Of a stretch of DNA of 64,000 nt, positions 17,559-25,147 are shown in pieces. A program made the position numbers and the translations under genes. The DNA is taken from positions 83,520-147,519 of the forward strand of contig JAWXUS010000002.1 in the NCBI GenBank assembly GCA_044426235.1, in the 5' to 3' direction. The notes beneath the pieces were generated by a model that made no database searches, was not told the DNA's origin, and saw only the letters and a program-made list of their open reading frames with translations. This stretch comes from JAGHEK01 sp044426235 (lineage in GTDB: Bacteria; Bacillota; Clostridia; Peptostreptococcales; Peptostreptococcaceae). How positions within the stretch are numbered: the stretch's first letter is position 1; every line of letters starts with the position of its first letter.

Positions 17559-18950
17559 ATGAATAAAAAACAATTATTTCAAAAACTACCTTCAGTTGAT
17601 GAAATATTACTTGATGAAAATATAAAATCTTATATAAATAAGTATTCAAGAACATTAGTTATTGAATCTATAAGAGAGAGTACTGATAAAGTAAGACAAA
17701 AGATAGTTAAATTAAAAGAAGATGAAATAATAGATGTTAATAAGGAAGATATAATTTTAGATGTTCTTGAGAGTACTAAAATAAAGTATGAATTATCATT
17801 AAAAAAAGTCATAAATGGAACGGGTACAATTTTACATACTAATTTAGGACGTTCACTTCTTAGTAAATCTGTTTGTGATGAATTATATAGTTCGTCAAGT
17901 AGATACTCAAACTTAGAATATGATATTTTGAGTGGAGAAAGAGGAAGTAGATATACACATTTAACAGATACCATAAAAAGATTAACGGGTGCAGAAGACG
18001 TTTTAGTTGTAAATAACAATGCAGCAGCAGTACTTTTAGCATTAAATACACTTTGTAAGGACTCAGAGGTTATAGTTTCACGTGGTGAACTTGTTGAGGT
18101 TGGTGGTTCATTTAGAATACCTAGTATTATGAATTTAAGTGGTGCAAAACTTGTTGAAGTTGGTGCAACTAATAAAACACATTTAAATGATTATACAGAT
18201 GCAGTTAATGAAAATACTAAAGCGTTTCTTAAAGTTCATACTAGTAACTATTCAATACAAGGCTTTACTAAAAGTGTTTCAACTGAAGAACTTAGAAATG
18301 CGAATGAAGATATGTTAATTATTGATGATCTTGGAAGTGGTGTGTTCATTGATTTATCAAAGTATGGATTAAGTTATGAACCAACAGTTTTTGATTCGAT
18401 AAAAAATGGAGCAGATATAATTACCTTTAGTGGTGATAAATTATTAGGAGGACCTCAAGCTGGAATAATAATTGGTAAGAAGAAATACATTGATAAAATG
18501 AAAAAAAACCAATTAACTAGAGCATTAAGAGTTGATAAACTAACTATTTGTGCGCTTGAGGCTACTCTTAGATTATATCTTGATGAAAAAAATGCTATTA
18601 AAGAGATTCCAACATTAAATATGATTACAATGGATATTTTTGAAGTAAATAGAAAAGCTGAAAATTTATATAATAGATTAAAGAAGTTTGAAGATTTTAT
18701 TGATATTAGAATAAACGATTCATTATCTCAAATAGGTGGTGGAAGTATGCCCCTTGAAACAATAAAATCTAAGTGCATTGAAATAGTACCAAAAGAAATT
18801 AGTGTTTCTAAATTCGAAGAAAAATTAAGACATAGTAGCTCACATATAATAGGAAGAATAAACGATAATAAGTATATTTTAGATGTTAGAACTATATTTG
18901 AAGATGAATTTTTGGATATTGAAAATGAAATACAAAAATTAAGAGCTTAG
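17559..18950 (+). CDS. selA: L-seryl-tRNA(Sec) selenium transferase
   Basis: PLP enzyme that turns seryl-tRNA(Sec) into selenocysteyl-tRNA(Sec). The 463-residue protein has an N-terminal tRNA-binding region, the INGTGTILHTNLGRSLLS block and the PLP lysine K294 in TFSGDKLLGGPQAG. Length and layout match SelA decamers of the bacterial type. It begins 4 bases after selD in the same operon; the Shine-Dalgarno (AGGATAAAT) is weak, so translational coupling is likely. Confidence 0.97.
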   Translation: MNKKQLFQKLPSVDEILLDENIKSYINKYSRTLVIESIRESTDKVRQKIVKLKEDEIIDVNKEDIILDVLESTKIKYELSLKKVINGTGTILHTNLGRSLLSKSVCDELYSSSSRYSNLEYDILSGERGSRYTHLTDTIKRLTGAEDVLVVNNNAAAVLLALNTLCKDSEVIVSRGELVEVGGSFRIPSIMNLSGAKLVEVGATNKTHLNDYTDAVNENTKAFLKVHTSNYSIQGFTKSVSTEELRNANEDMLIIDDLGSGVFIDLSKYGLSYEPTVFDSIKNGADIITFSGDKLLGGPQAGIIIGKKKYIDKMKKNQLTRALRVDKLTICALEATLRLYLDEKNAIKEIPTLNMITMDIFEVNRKAENLYNRLKKFEDFIDIRINDSLSQIGGGSMPLETIKSKCIEIVPKEISVSKFEEKLRHSSSHIIGRINDNKYILDVRTIFEDEFLDIENEIQKLRA

Positions 18951-18968
18951 GATAATTCCTAGGCTTTT
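18944..18968 (+). terminator. Weak hairpin between selA and selB
   Basis: A 9-bp stem AGCTTAGGA / TTCCTAGGCT with one G-U pair and a short TTTTAT tail. It overlaps the selA stop codon and lies 18 bases before selB. The poor T run suggests partial termination or transcript processing within the operon. Confidence 0.45.
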
Positions 18969-18986
18969 ATTATAATGGAGAAAATA

Positions 18987-20855
18987 ATGAAAAACATAAT
19001 AATTGGAACTGCAGGACATATAGATCACGGAAAAACTACTTTAATAAAAGCATTAACTGGAAATGATACAGATACTTTGTTAGAAGAGAAAAAAAGAGGT
19101 ATTTCTATTAATTTAGGTTTTACATATTTTGATCTGAAAAATGGAAAAAGAGCAGGTATTGTTGATGTACCAGGTCATGAAAAGTTTATAAAAAATATGC
19201 TAGCTGGTGCTAGTAGTGTTGATATGGTTTTATTGGTAGTGTCGTCAGAAGAAGGTGTTATGCCTCAAACTATTGAACATATAGATATTTTATCTTTCTT
19301 AAATGTTAAAAATGGAATAATAGTGCTTACTAAATGTGATAAAGTAGAAAAAGATTTACTTGATATGGTTAAAGATGATGTTAGGGATAATGTTAAAGGA
19401 AGTTTTCTACAAAATTCTAAAATAATTGAAGTTGATTCAATGAGTAAAAGAGGATTTGAAGAGTTAATAAATGAGATTGAACTTCTTAGTGAAAATATAG
19501 AGAGTAAGGATATAACACTACCTCAGAGGTTAAATATAGATAGAAGTTTTTCAGTTAAAGGATTTGGAACCGTAGTTACTGGAACTTTACTTGAGGGAAG
19601 TATTAAGATTGATGATGAATTATATATTTATCCAAAAAATGAGAAGGTTAGAATAAGGAGTATACAAGTTCACGGAGAAAATTGTGAGAGTGCATATGCA
19701 GGTCAAAGAACTGCGATAAATATATCAAATGTTAGTTTTGATGATATAAACAGAGGCGATATACTTGCAAAAAAAGATTCAATTGAAGAAAGTATGATGC
19801 TTGATGTTAAATTATCGTTAGTTAATCATACAAAAAAAAACCTTAAACATTGGGATAGGCTTAAACTTTATCACGGAACTAAAGAGATTTTATGTAGAGT
19901 AGTTCCTCTTGATAAAGATAGTTTAAATGCAGGTGAAAGTGGATTTTGTCAATTAAGGCTTGAAGAAAGTATAGTTTGTAAAAAGCAAGATCCATTTGTT
20001 GTAAGGACTTATTCTCCAGTTGAAACTATTGGTGGAGGGATTATTATTGAAAATAAGCCAAAAAAACATAAGATAAATGATGAAAACGTAATTAATTCTC
20101 TAAAAAACAAAGAAAAAGGAGAATTATCATTTATAATAGAAGATTTCTTAAAGAAAAATAATGAAAAATTTGTATTACTTAAAGATATAATTTCTTATAC
20201 TTCAGAGAGTGAAGAAAATATATTATTTGAAATTGATATATTAATAGGAAGAAAAAAAATAATAAAACTAAATTCTACGTATATATATGTAGATAAATTA
20301 GAGATTGTAATAGAAAAGATTAAAGATTTGTTATCAACTTATCACAAACAAAATAGGCTTAAAAATGGAATGTTAAAAGAAGAAATAAAATCTAAACTTA
20401 ATATGAACTTGAAAGATTTAGATGTATTATTAGATTTTTTAGATGATATTGTAAAAACTGAAGGGAATATTGTTTCTTTAGTAGATTTTTATATTAAATT
20501 AAATAATAAGCAACTTGAAATGGAAAAAATCATACTTATGAAGTTAAAAAGTAGCGGAGTGAAAGATTTATTAACTATAAAAGAACTTAGTAGTGATAAA
20601 TACTACGAAGAAATGATTTATTATATGATTGGAAAAAATATTGTTAAGCTTGATGATAATTATCTGCTAGATTTAGAGACTTATGAAAATTTAAAAAATC
20701 AAATAGTTAATTATTTAAAAGGAAATAAAGAAATTGCAATTGGTGAATATAGAGATTTAATTGGAGCCGGAAGAAAGAATGCTTTGGTACTTCTTGATAG
20801 CTTTGATAAAGATAAAATAACTAAGAGAAATGAAACTGGTCGAGTTTTATATTAA
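18987..20855 (+). CDS. selB: Selenocysteine-specific elongation factor SelB
   Basis: Translational GTPase that carries Sec-tRNA(Sec) to UGA codons next to a SECIS hairpin. The GTPase domain has GTAGHIDHGKT (G1, from residue 7), DVPGHE and TKCDK; two beta-barrel domains follow, then winged-helix domains from about residue 370 that read the SECIS. I start at ATG 18987 because GGAG at 18977-18980 is six bases upstream and the family starts MKNIIIGTAGHIDHG; ATG 18975 overlaps the Shine-Dalgarno. 622 residues, normal length. Third gene of selDAB. Confidence 0.95.
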   Translation: MKNIIIGTAGHIDHGKTTLIKALTGNDTDTLLEEKKRGISINLGFTYFDLKNGKRAGIVDVPGHEKFIKNMLAGASSVDMVLLVVSSEEGVMPQTIEHIDILSFLNVKNGIIVLTKCDKVEKDLLDMVKDDVRDNVKGSFLQNSKIIEVDSMSKRGFEELINEIELLSENIESKDITLPQRLNIDRSFSVKGFGTVVTGTLLEGSIKIDDELYIYPKNEKVRIRSIQVHGENCESAYAGQRTAINISNVSFDDINRGDILAKKDSIEESMMLDVKLSLVNHTKKNLKHWDRLKLYHGTKEILCRVVPLDKDSLNAGESGFCQLRLEESIVCKKQDPFVVRTYSPVETIGGGIIIENKPKKHKINDENVINSLKNKEKGELSFIIEDFLKKNNEKFVLLKDIISYTSESEENILFEIDILIGRKKIIKLNSTYIYVDKLEIVIEKIKDLLSTYHKQNRLKNGMLKEEIKSKLNMNLKDLDVLLDFLDDIVKTEGNIVSLVDFYIKLNNKQLEMEKIILMKLKSSGVKDLLTIKELSSDKYYEEMIYYMIGKNIVKLDDNYLLDLETYENLKNQIVNYLKGNKEIAIGEYRDLIGAGRKNALVLLDSFDKDKITKRNETGRVLY

Positions 20856-20864
20856 GGAGGAAAT

Positions 20865-21584
20865 ATGTTACCTAAAAATGTACATTCTTCGTGGAATGAT
20901 TTTTTAACTGATGAAATATTAAATGAAATTAAAGAAATAGAAAGTAAAATAGGAGATGATTTTAATCCATATCCAAAAGAGAAGGCACTTAGATTTCTTA
21001 GCATTAATTTATACGAAGTTAAAGTTTTGATACAGGGAATGGATCCATATCCGGCAGAAAATTCAAAAGTTGCAACTGGTAGATCATTTGAAGTTGGAAA
21101 CTTGTATTCTTGGAATGATAAATTTAGACAAGTATCTCTTAAAAATATTGTTAGATTATTATATAAAAATTATAATAATATAGAAGAATATTCAAATATA
21201 AAAAAGTTTTCAGAAATTCAAAAGGAAATATTAAGTGGTGAATTTAAGATACTTCCTCCAAATGAAATTTTTGAATCTTGGGAAAAACAAGGAGTACTAT
21301 GTATTAATATTTATCCAACTTGCAAAAAAGGAGAAACTGGAAGTCACAAAGTATTATGGAAAGACTTTTCCGTTAAACTTATTGAATATATATCAAACAC
21401 TAATCCTTATATAAGGTGGTTTTTATGGGGTAGCGAATCTATTTCTAGTAAAGATTATATAAAAAAGGGGATAATTGTTGAAAGTAGACACCCGATGATG
21501 TGTTCTGAAAAGTATCCTGAAGATTTTTTAAAGAGTAATTGCTTTAAAGATACTATGAATAATATAAATTGGCTTGGAAAGTAA
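20865..21584 (+). CDS. Divergent uracil-DNA glycosylase (family 1-like)
   Basis: A 239-residue UDG-superfamily protein. The water-activating motif reads GMDPYP (D60) where Ung has GQDPYH, and the DNA-intercalation motif reads HPMMCS (H209) where Ung has HPSPLS. The final FLKSNCFKDTMNNINWLG matches the Ung C-terminal helix. Catalytic Asp and His are kept, but both loops differ, so substrate range may differ from Ung. It follows selB by 9 bases with AAGGAGG, and could be read from the sel transcript. A terminator follows. Confidence 0.8.
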   Translation: MLPKNVHSSWNDFLTDEILNEIKEIESKIGDDFNPYPKEKALRFLSINLYEVKVLIQGMDPYPAENSKVATGRSFEVGNLYSWNDKFRQVSLKNIVRLLYKNYNNIEEYSNIKKFSEIQKEILSGEFKILPPNEIFESWEKQGVLCINIYPTCKKGETGSHKVLWKDFSVKLIEYISNTNPYIRWFLWGSESISSKDYIKKGIIVESRHPMMCSEKYPEDFLKSNCFKDTMNNINWLGK

Positions 21585-21607
21585 TAATATAAATTAGACT
21601 ATATTTA

Positions 21608-21642
21608 AACACTTTATAATTAAATTTATAAGGTGTTTTTTT
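21608..21642 (+). terminator. Terminator after the uracil-DNA glycosylase gene
   Basis: AACACTTTATAA / TTATAAGGTGTT, a 12-bp stem with one G-U pair, then seven T. It closes the selDAB-UDG unit. Confidence 0.88.
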
Positions 21643-21704
21643 GTATAAATTATATTTTGTAATAAAAATTATAAAAAAATTAAAAAATACCTATGAATAA
21701 AAAA

Positions 21705-21720
21705 CATTGTAATTTCAATG
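21705..21720. repeat. Palindromic motif copy 1
   Basis: CATTGTAATTTCAATG, an imperfect palindrome sharing ATTG(T/A)AATTTCAATG with a second copy 112 bases downstream. Candidate protein-binding site. Confidence 0.4.
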
Positions 21721-21817
21721 TTTATAAAGATTTATAAGTATATAAATTTAATTTATTCATAAAAAGTTTAAAAAAAGTTTGAAAAAATTATAAAATTAAT
21801 AAAGATATAAATAATAT

Positions 21818-21832
21818 ATTGAAATTTCAATG
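21818..21832. repeat. Palindromic motif copy 2 (perfect 14-bp palindrome)
   Basis: ATTGAAATTTCAAT equals its own reverse complement and continues with G as in copy 1. Candidate operator of an unknown regulator. Confidence 0.45.
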
Positions 21833-21967
21833 ATTTACAGTGAATTATTATTTAAAAAAAATAAAAGTAACGAAAAAATTACAACAAATTTATAGGTTTA
21901 AAAACTATAATAAATGTTTAAAATACTATATATACACAAAATTAATGCTAAGTCAAGTTGACTATCG

Positions 21968-21984
21968 ATAACAAAATAGTTACA
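21968..21984 (-). promoter_or_regulatory. WalR (YycF) box 1
   Basis: Read on the minus strand: TGTAAC, five bases, TGTTAT. This fits the WalR consensus TGTWAH-N5-TGTWAH at every position. It lies 133 bases upstream of the wall-protein ATG. Confidence 0.65.
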
Positions 21985-21999
21985 ATGATTTTATAAATG

Positions 22000-22016
22000 G
22001 TAACAGAAACATTACA
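22000..22016 (-). promoter_or_regulatory. WalR (YycF) box 2
   Basis: Read on the minus strand: TGTAAT, five bases, TGTTAC, again a full match to TGTWAH-N5-TGTWAH. It is offset 32 bases from box 1 (about three helical turns), so both would lie on the same face of the DNA. Confidence 0.68.
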
Positions 22017-22116
22017 AACGAAAATTAAACTGAAAATTTAAAATAGATACAAAAGAAATTATAAATAGAACTTAAATTAAAATTAATATATAAAATAAAA
22101 TGAAGGAGAGTTATTT

Positions 22117-23232
22117 ATGAGAAATATAATATTAGTGTCCACATTGGCCACATCATTAATATCAGGAGCGAGCATTACACATTCACAACTTAATAAAGAT
22201 GTGAATTTAGTTATACACGGTGAAAAATTAGAAGTTTCTACTTATAAAAGCAACGTAGAAGAACTTTTAAAAGAACAAGGTATAGAAGTTGATGCTGAAG
22301 ATATATTAACACTTCCATTAGATTCACCACTTAGAAGCGGACAAAAAGTGGAAATCATAGATGTTGAAACTGAAAATGTAAGAGAATTTAAAGATGTGGC
22401 ATTTGAAACTGAAATAATAAAAGATGATGAAATATTAGAAGGTGAAGTTGTTGTTGTAAGTGAAGGTGAAGTTGGAGAAACGGAATTAAGATTTGTTGAA
22501 ACTTACCACAACGGAGAGTTAATAAGTAAACAATTCTCAGAAGAACTTTTAGTAAAGCAACCAGTATCTAGAGTTATTGTAGAGGGAACTAAGTTTGAAG
22601 AAATAATCGAAGAAGAGATCTTAGTAGTTGCTGAAGAAATTATTCAAGATGTTGAAATTAAAGAAGAAGTAAAAGTAGAAGAGCCTAAAGAGGAAGTAAA
22701 GATTGAAGAATCTAAAGTTGAAGAAGTTAAAGAAGAAGTTAAAGAAGAAGTTAAGGTTGATGAGCCAAAGATAGAAGAGCCTAAAGTTGAAGTAGTACCT
22801 CCAGTAGTTGAAGAACCAAAGGTTGAAGAACCTAAAGTTGAAGTGGTACCTCCAGTGGTTGAAGAACCTAAGGTAGAAGAACCTAAAGTTGAAGTGGCGC
22901 CTCCAGTGGTTGAAGAACCTAAGGTAGAAGAGCCTGAAGTTGAAGATGTAGTTGATTCTAAAGGAACTCACTTAGTAGTTAATTCAACTGCATATACTGC
23001 AACTGGAAATTTAACTGCAACTGGAACTGTTCCAAAATGGGGAACAATAGCTGTAGATCCAAGCATAATACCTTTTGGAACTAAAGTTTATATACCTCAA
23101 TTTGATAAAATATTTATCGCAGAAGATAGTGGTGGAGCGATAAAGGGAAATAAAATAGATATATTCATGAACAGTAATAGTGAAGCTATTAACTGGGGAA
23201 GAAGAAATATAGATGTATACGTTATGAATTAA
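22117..23232 (+). CDS. Secreted cell-wall protein with DUF348, G5 and 3D domains
   Basis: A 371-residue exported protein similar in layout to YabE/YocH-type wall enzymes. Order: signal peptide (about 1-22), a DUF348-like region (VNLVIHGEKLEVSTYKSNVE...), a G5 domain (about 85-155), a Glu/Lys/Pro/Val-rich low-complexity spacer (about 175-280) with 17-residue tandem repeats, and a C-terminal 3D domain from about 283 with its aspartates (AVDPSIIPFGT, EDSGGAIKG, KIDIF). 3D domains are found in lytic transglycosylase-like wall hydrolases (family knowledge). Tandem WalR boxes upstream fit a wall-stress role. Strong AAGGAGAG Shine-Dalgarno. Confidence 0.85.
   Translation: MRNIILVSTLATSLISGASITHSQLNKDVNLVIHGEKLEVSTYKSNVEELLKEQGIEVDAEDILTLPLDSPLRSGQKVEIIDVETENVREFKDVAFETEIIKDDEILEGEVVVVSEGEVGETELRFVETYHNGELISKQFSEELLVKQPVSRVIVEGTKFEEIIEEEILVVAEEIIQDVEIKEEVKVEEPKEEVKIEESKVEEVKEEVKEEVKVDEPKIEEPKVEVVPPVVEEPKVEEPKVEVVPPVVEEPKVEEPKVEVAPPVVEEPKVEEPEVEDVVDSKGTHLVVNSTAYTATGNLTATGTVPKWGTIAVDPSIIPFGTKVYIPQFDKIFIAEDSGGAIKGNKIDIFMNSNSEAINWGRRNIDVYVMN
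22760..22945 (+). repeat. 51-bp tandem repeats coding a Pro/Glu-rich spacer
   Basis: Three and a half copies of a 17-residue unit resembling VEEPKVEEPKVEVVPPV. The second and third copies differ at only about four of 51 bases, which suggests recent expansion by slippage or recombination. Confidence 0.85.
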
Positions 23233-23236
23233 TAAA

Positions 23237-23266
23237 ATACTGAGGAATAATCCTCGGTATTTTTTT
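23237..23266 (+). terminator. Terminator after the 3D-domain gene
   Basis: ATACTGAGGA / TCCTCGGTAT with loop ATAA and six T after the stem. Confidence 0.92.
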
Positions 23267-23267
23267 G

Positions 23268-23296
23268 TTGCAAATAAAAATTAATTAATGTATAAT
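23268..23296 (+). promoter_or_regulatory. Promoter of tRNA-Sec
   Basis: TTGCAA at 23268-23273, 17 bases, perfect TATAAT at 23291-23296; transcription would start only about 4-6 bases before the mature tRNA 5' end. Confidence 0.8.
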
Positions 23297-23307
23297 GGAT
23301 ATATTAT

Positions 23308-23404
23308 GGGAATGGATGGGTTCTGGTGTGCCCTCTAGTCTTCAAAACTAGTATGAGGGGTTAATAGCCTCTTAGGTAGGTTCGATTCCTACGCATTCTC
23401 GCCA
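23308..23404 (+). tRNA. selC: tRNA-Sec (UCA)
   Basis: A 97-base tRNA of the selenocysteine type. The anticodon arm is CUAGU / ACUAG around loop CUUCAAA with anticodon UCA. A long variable arm (GAGG...CCUC) follows, then a T arm GUAGG-UUCGAUU-CCUAC and an encoded GCCA 3' end. The acceptor strands GGGAAUG / CAUUCUC pair, with one G-U; the eighth pair expected for bacterial tRNA-Sec would be a G-G mismatch. It lies 2.4 kb downstream of selB with its own promoter and a following terminator. Confidence 0.95.
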
Positions 23405-23412
23405 ATATAAAG

Positions 23413-23441
23413 GGGACTCAATTTTTTTGAGTCTTTTTTTG
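23413..23441 (+). terminator. Terminator after tRNA-Sec
   Basis: GACTCAA / TTGAGTC stem with a T-only loop and seven T after the stem, 8 bases beyond the CCA end. Confidence 0.85.
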
Positions 23442-23463
23442 TTTTAAAATAAAGGAGAGTATT

Positions 23464-24177
23464 ATGGAAAAGAATTTTACTACTAGAACTAGACTTATAA
23501 TAGGTGATATGGGAGATGAGATTTTAAAAAACTCAAATGTAATAGTTTTTGGTGTTGGTGGAGTTGGAAGTTTTGCAGCTGAGGCAATAGCAAGAGCAGG
23601 AGTTGGTAATTTAACGATAGTTGATTTTGATGATGTTGATATTACAAACATAAATAGACAACTTCCAGCTCTTCATTCAACAGTTGGAAAATATAAAGTT
23701 GAAGTTATGAAAGAGAGGATACTTGATATTAATCCAAATATAAATATAAAAGCCTTAAAAGAGATGTATACTAAAGAGAATAGTGATGAAATATTAAGTG
23801 GAAATTATGATTACGTTGTTGATGCTATAGATATGGTAACATCAAAAATACATTTAATTGAGAGTTGCACAAAAAGAAAAATGAAAATAATTAGTTCTAT
23901 GGGAATGGGAAATAAAGTTGATCCAACAAAAATTGAAGTATCAACAATAGAAAAAACATCAATTTGTCCTTTAGCTAGAGTAGTTAGAAAAGAGATGAAA
24001 GATAGAAGAATAAAGAAGTTAAAAGTTGTATACTCAACAGAAACTCCAAAAGAAGTTACAACTAGAATTATGAATGGTAACAAAATAACTCCTGGAAGTA
24101 TATCTTTTGTACCATCAGTTGCAGGTTTAACTATAGCATCTGTTGTTATAAACGATCTTCTTATTTCAAAAAAGTAA
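23464..24177 (+). CDS. tcdA: tRNA threonylcarbamoyladenosine dehydratase TcdA
   Basis: A ThiF/E1-like enzyme that cyclises t6A37 to ct6A37 in tRNA. It has the nucleotide-binding loop VFGVGGVGSFAAEAIARAG, the IVDFDDVDITNINRQ segment and the DYVVDAIDMVTSKIHLI stretch; the late SICPLARVVRKEMKDRRI and TETPKE blocks are typical of TcdA rather than ThiF or MoeB. 237 residues, a normal size. AAAGGAGAG precedes the ATG. It is ended without an obvious terminator before the next promoter. Confidence 0.92.
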   Translation: MEKNFTTRTRLIIGDMGDEILKNSNVIVFGVGGVGSFAAEAIARAGVGNLTIVDFDDVDITNINRQLPALHSTVGKYKVEVMKERILDINPNINIKALKEMYTKENSDEILSGNYDYVVDAIDMVTSKIHLIESCTKRKMKIISSMGMGNKVDPTKIEVSTIEKTSICPLARVVRKEMKDRRIKKLKVVYSTETPKEVTTRIMNGNKITPGSISFVPSVAGLTIASVVINDLLISKK

Positions 24178-24182
24178 TTTTA

Positions 24183-24211
24183 TTGAAAACTTTATATAAC
24201 TTTGTTATAAT
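24183..24211 (+). promoter_or_regulatory. Promoter of the PAS-GGDEF gene
   Basis: TTGAAA at 24183-24188, 17 bases, perfect TATAAT at 24206-24211 with extended TG at 24203-24204. It is a strong consensus promoter. Confidence 0.8.
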
Positions 24212-24252
24212 AATAGTAATTACTATAGGAAATAAATAGAAAGGAAATGTAT

Positions 24253-25128
24253 ATGAATGCTTATGATATAGCTATGAAAAATAAGGATTACTTTAAAATA
24301 TTAATAAATGCGATACCTGATATAATTTTTTGTAAAGATATGAATTTAGTGTATACAGTATCTAATAAAGCTTGTGATGAGTTTTATAAATCTCTTGGTG
24401 CAGAATCTGTTGTTGGGAAAACAGATTATGAACTTGCACCAAAGGAGATGGCTGATGAATGTGTTAAAAATGATATGAAGGTCCTTAATGAAAAAGAAAC
24501 ACAATATTCTGAAGAAGTCATGGGGGAATATGGAAGTGATTTTTACAAAGTTTATCACACTATAAAGACTCCAATAATTGATAATGATGGAAATGTTATT
24601 GGTTTATTAGGTTCAGCAAGAGATATAACGAATCAGAAAGAAATCGAAGAAAAATTAAGGATACTAAGTTATAAAGATCAATTAACGGGAATGTATAATA
24701 GGACATATTTTGATGAAACGATGCAAAAGATTTTAAAAGAAGATGTATTTAATATCGGGGTAGTACTTACAGATATCAATGGACTTAAAATTATAAATGA
24801 TAATTTAGGACATATATCAGGTGATGAAGTTATAAAAATAATATCATCTGCGCTAAAGCATGAAATCAGTAATAAAGGAAGTGTATTTAGATGGGGTGGA
24901 GATGAATTTGTAACTTTAATTTATAATACTGATAAAAATAGCTGTATGGAATATATAAATAGTGTTTGTGAGTATTTTAAAGGCAAAACATATAATGGAT
25001 ATAATATTGGTGTTTGCCAAGGATATTCTATATTTAACAATGAATATAACGACATAGATAAAGCGATAACAGAGGCGGATACACATTTATATGTTAGAAA
25101 AAATGAACTTAAAAAAATAAAGGGCTAG
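24253..25128 (+). CDS. PAS-domain diguanylate cyclase
   Basis: Cytoplasmic signalling protein predicted to make cyclic di-GMP. A PAS domain (about 12-125; INAIPDIIFCKDMNLVY...GLLGSARDITNQKEIEEK) is joined by a short coiled linker to a GGDEF domain (about 135-290) with the active-site RWGGDEF intact. The product-inhibition RxxD site is absent at the usual place. No membrane span. ATG 24253 is preferred over 24247 because AAGGA at 24241-24245 is 7 bases before it and only 1 before the other. Confidence 0.9.
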   Translation: MNAYDIAMKNKDYFKILINAIPDIIFCKDMNLVYTVSNKACDEFYKSLGAESVVGKTDYELAPKEMADECVKNDMKVLNEKETQYSEEVMGEYGSDFYKVYHTIKTPIIDNDGNVIGLLGSARDITNQKEIEEKLRILSYKDQLTGMYNRTYFDETMQKILKEDVFNIGVVLTDINGLKIINDNLGHISGDEVIKIISSALKHEISNKGSVFRWGGDEFVTLIYNTDKNSCMEYINSVCEYFKGKTYNGYNIGVCQGYSIFNNEYNDIDKAITEADTHLYVRKNELKKIKG

Positions 25129-25147
25129 CATTAGTCCTTTATTTTTT
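25116..25147. terminator. Bidirectional terminator between convergent genes
   Basis: A 12-bp stem AATAAAGGGCTA / TAGTCCTTTATT with loop GCAT. It is A-rich before and T-rich after, so it serves both the PAS-GGDEF gene and the minus-strand lipoprotein gene. Confidence 0.88.

Larger units (their letters stand above)
21643..22116 (+). promoter_or_regulatory. AT-rich control region upstream of the 3D-domain wall protein
   Basis: 474 bases without a plausible gene. It contains two related palindromes (21705-21720 and 21818-21831) and two WalR-type boxes (21968-21984, 22000-22016), listed separately. No riboswitch-like conserved core was recognised, and no sigma-A promoter stands out between the WalR boxes and the gene. 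Confidence 0.6.

Noticed and set aside
21643..22116. c-di-AMP (ydaO-type) riboswitch before the 3D-domain wall protein
   Set aside because: Such genes often have one, but I see no GC-richer conserved core or terminator in this AT-rich region.
22621..22971. Minus-strand 116-aa open frame opposite the wall-protein repeats
   Set aside because: It is the antisense of the Pro/Glu repeat (Phe/Arg/Leu-rich), with no Shine-Dalgarno; a shadow of low-complexity coding DNA.
24178..24252. Cyclic di-GMP riboswitch near the diguanylate cyclase genes
   Set aside because: The leaders of both GGDEF genes are short or lack any recognisable GEMM core.
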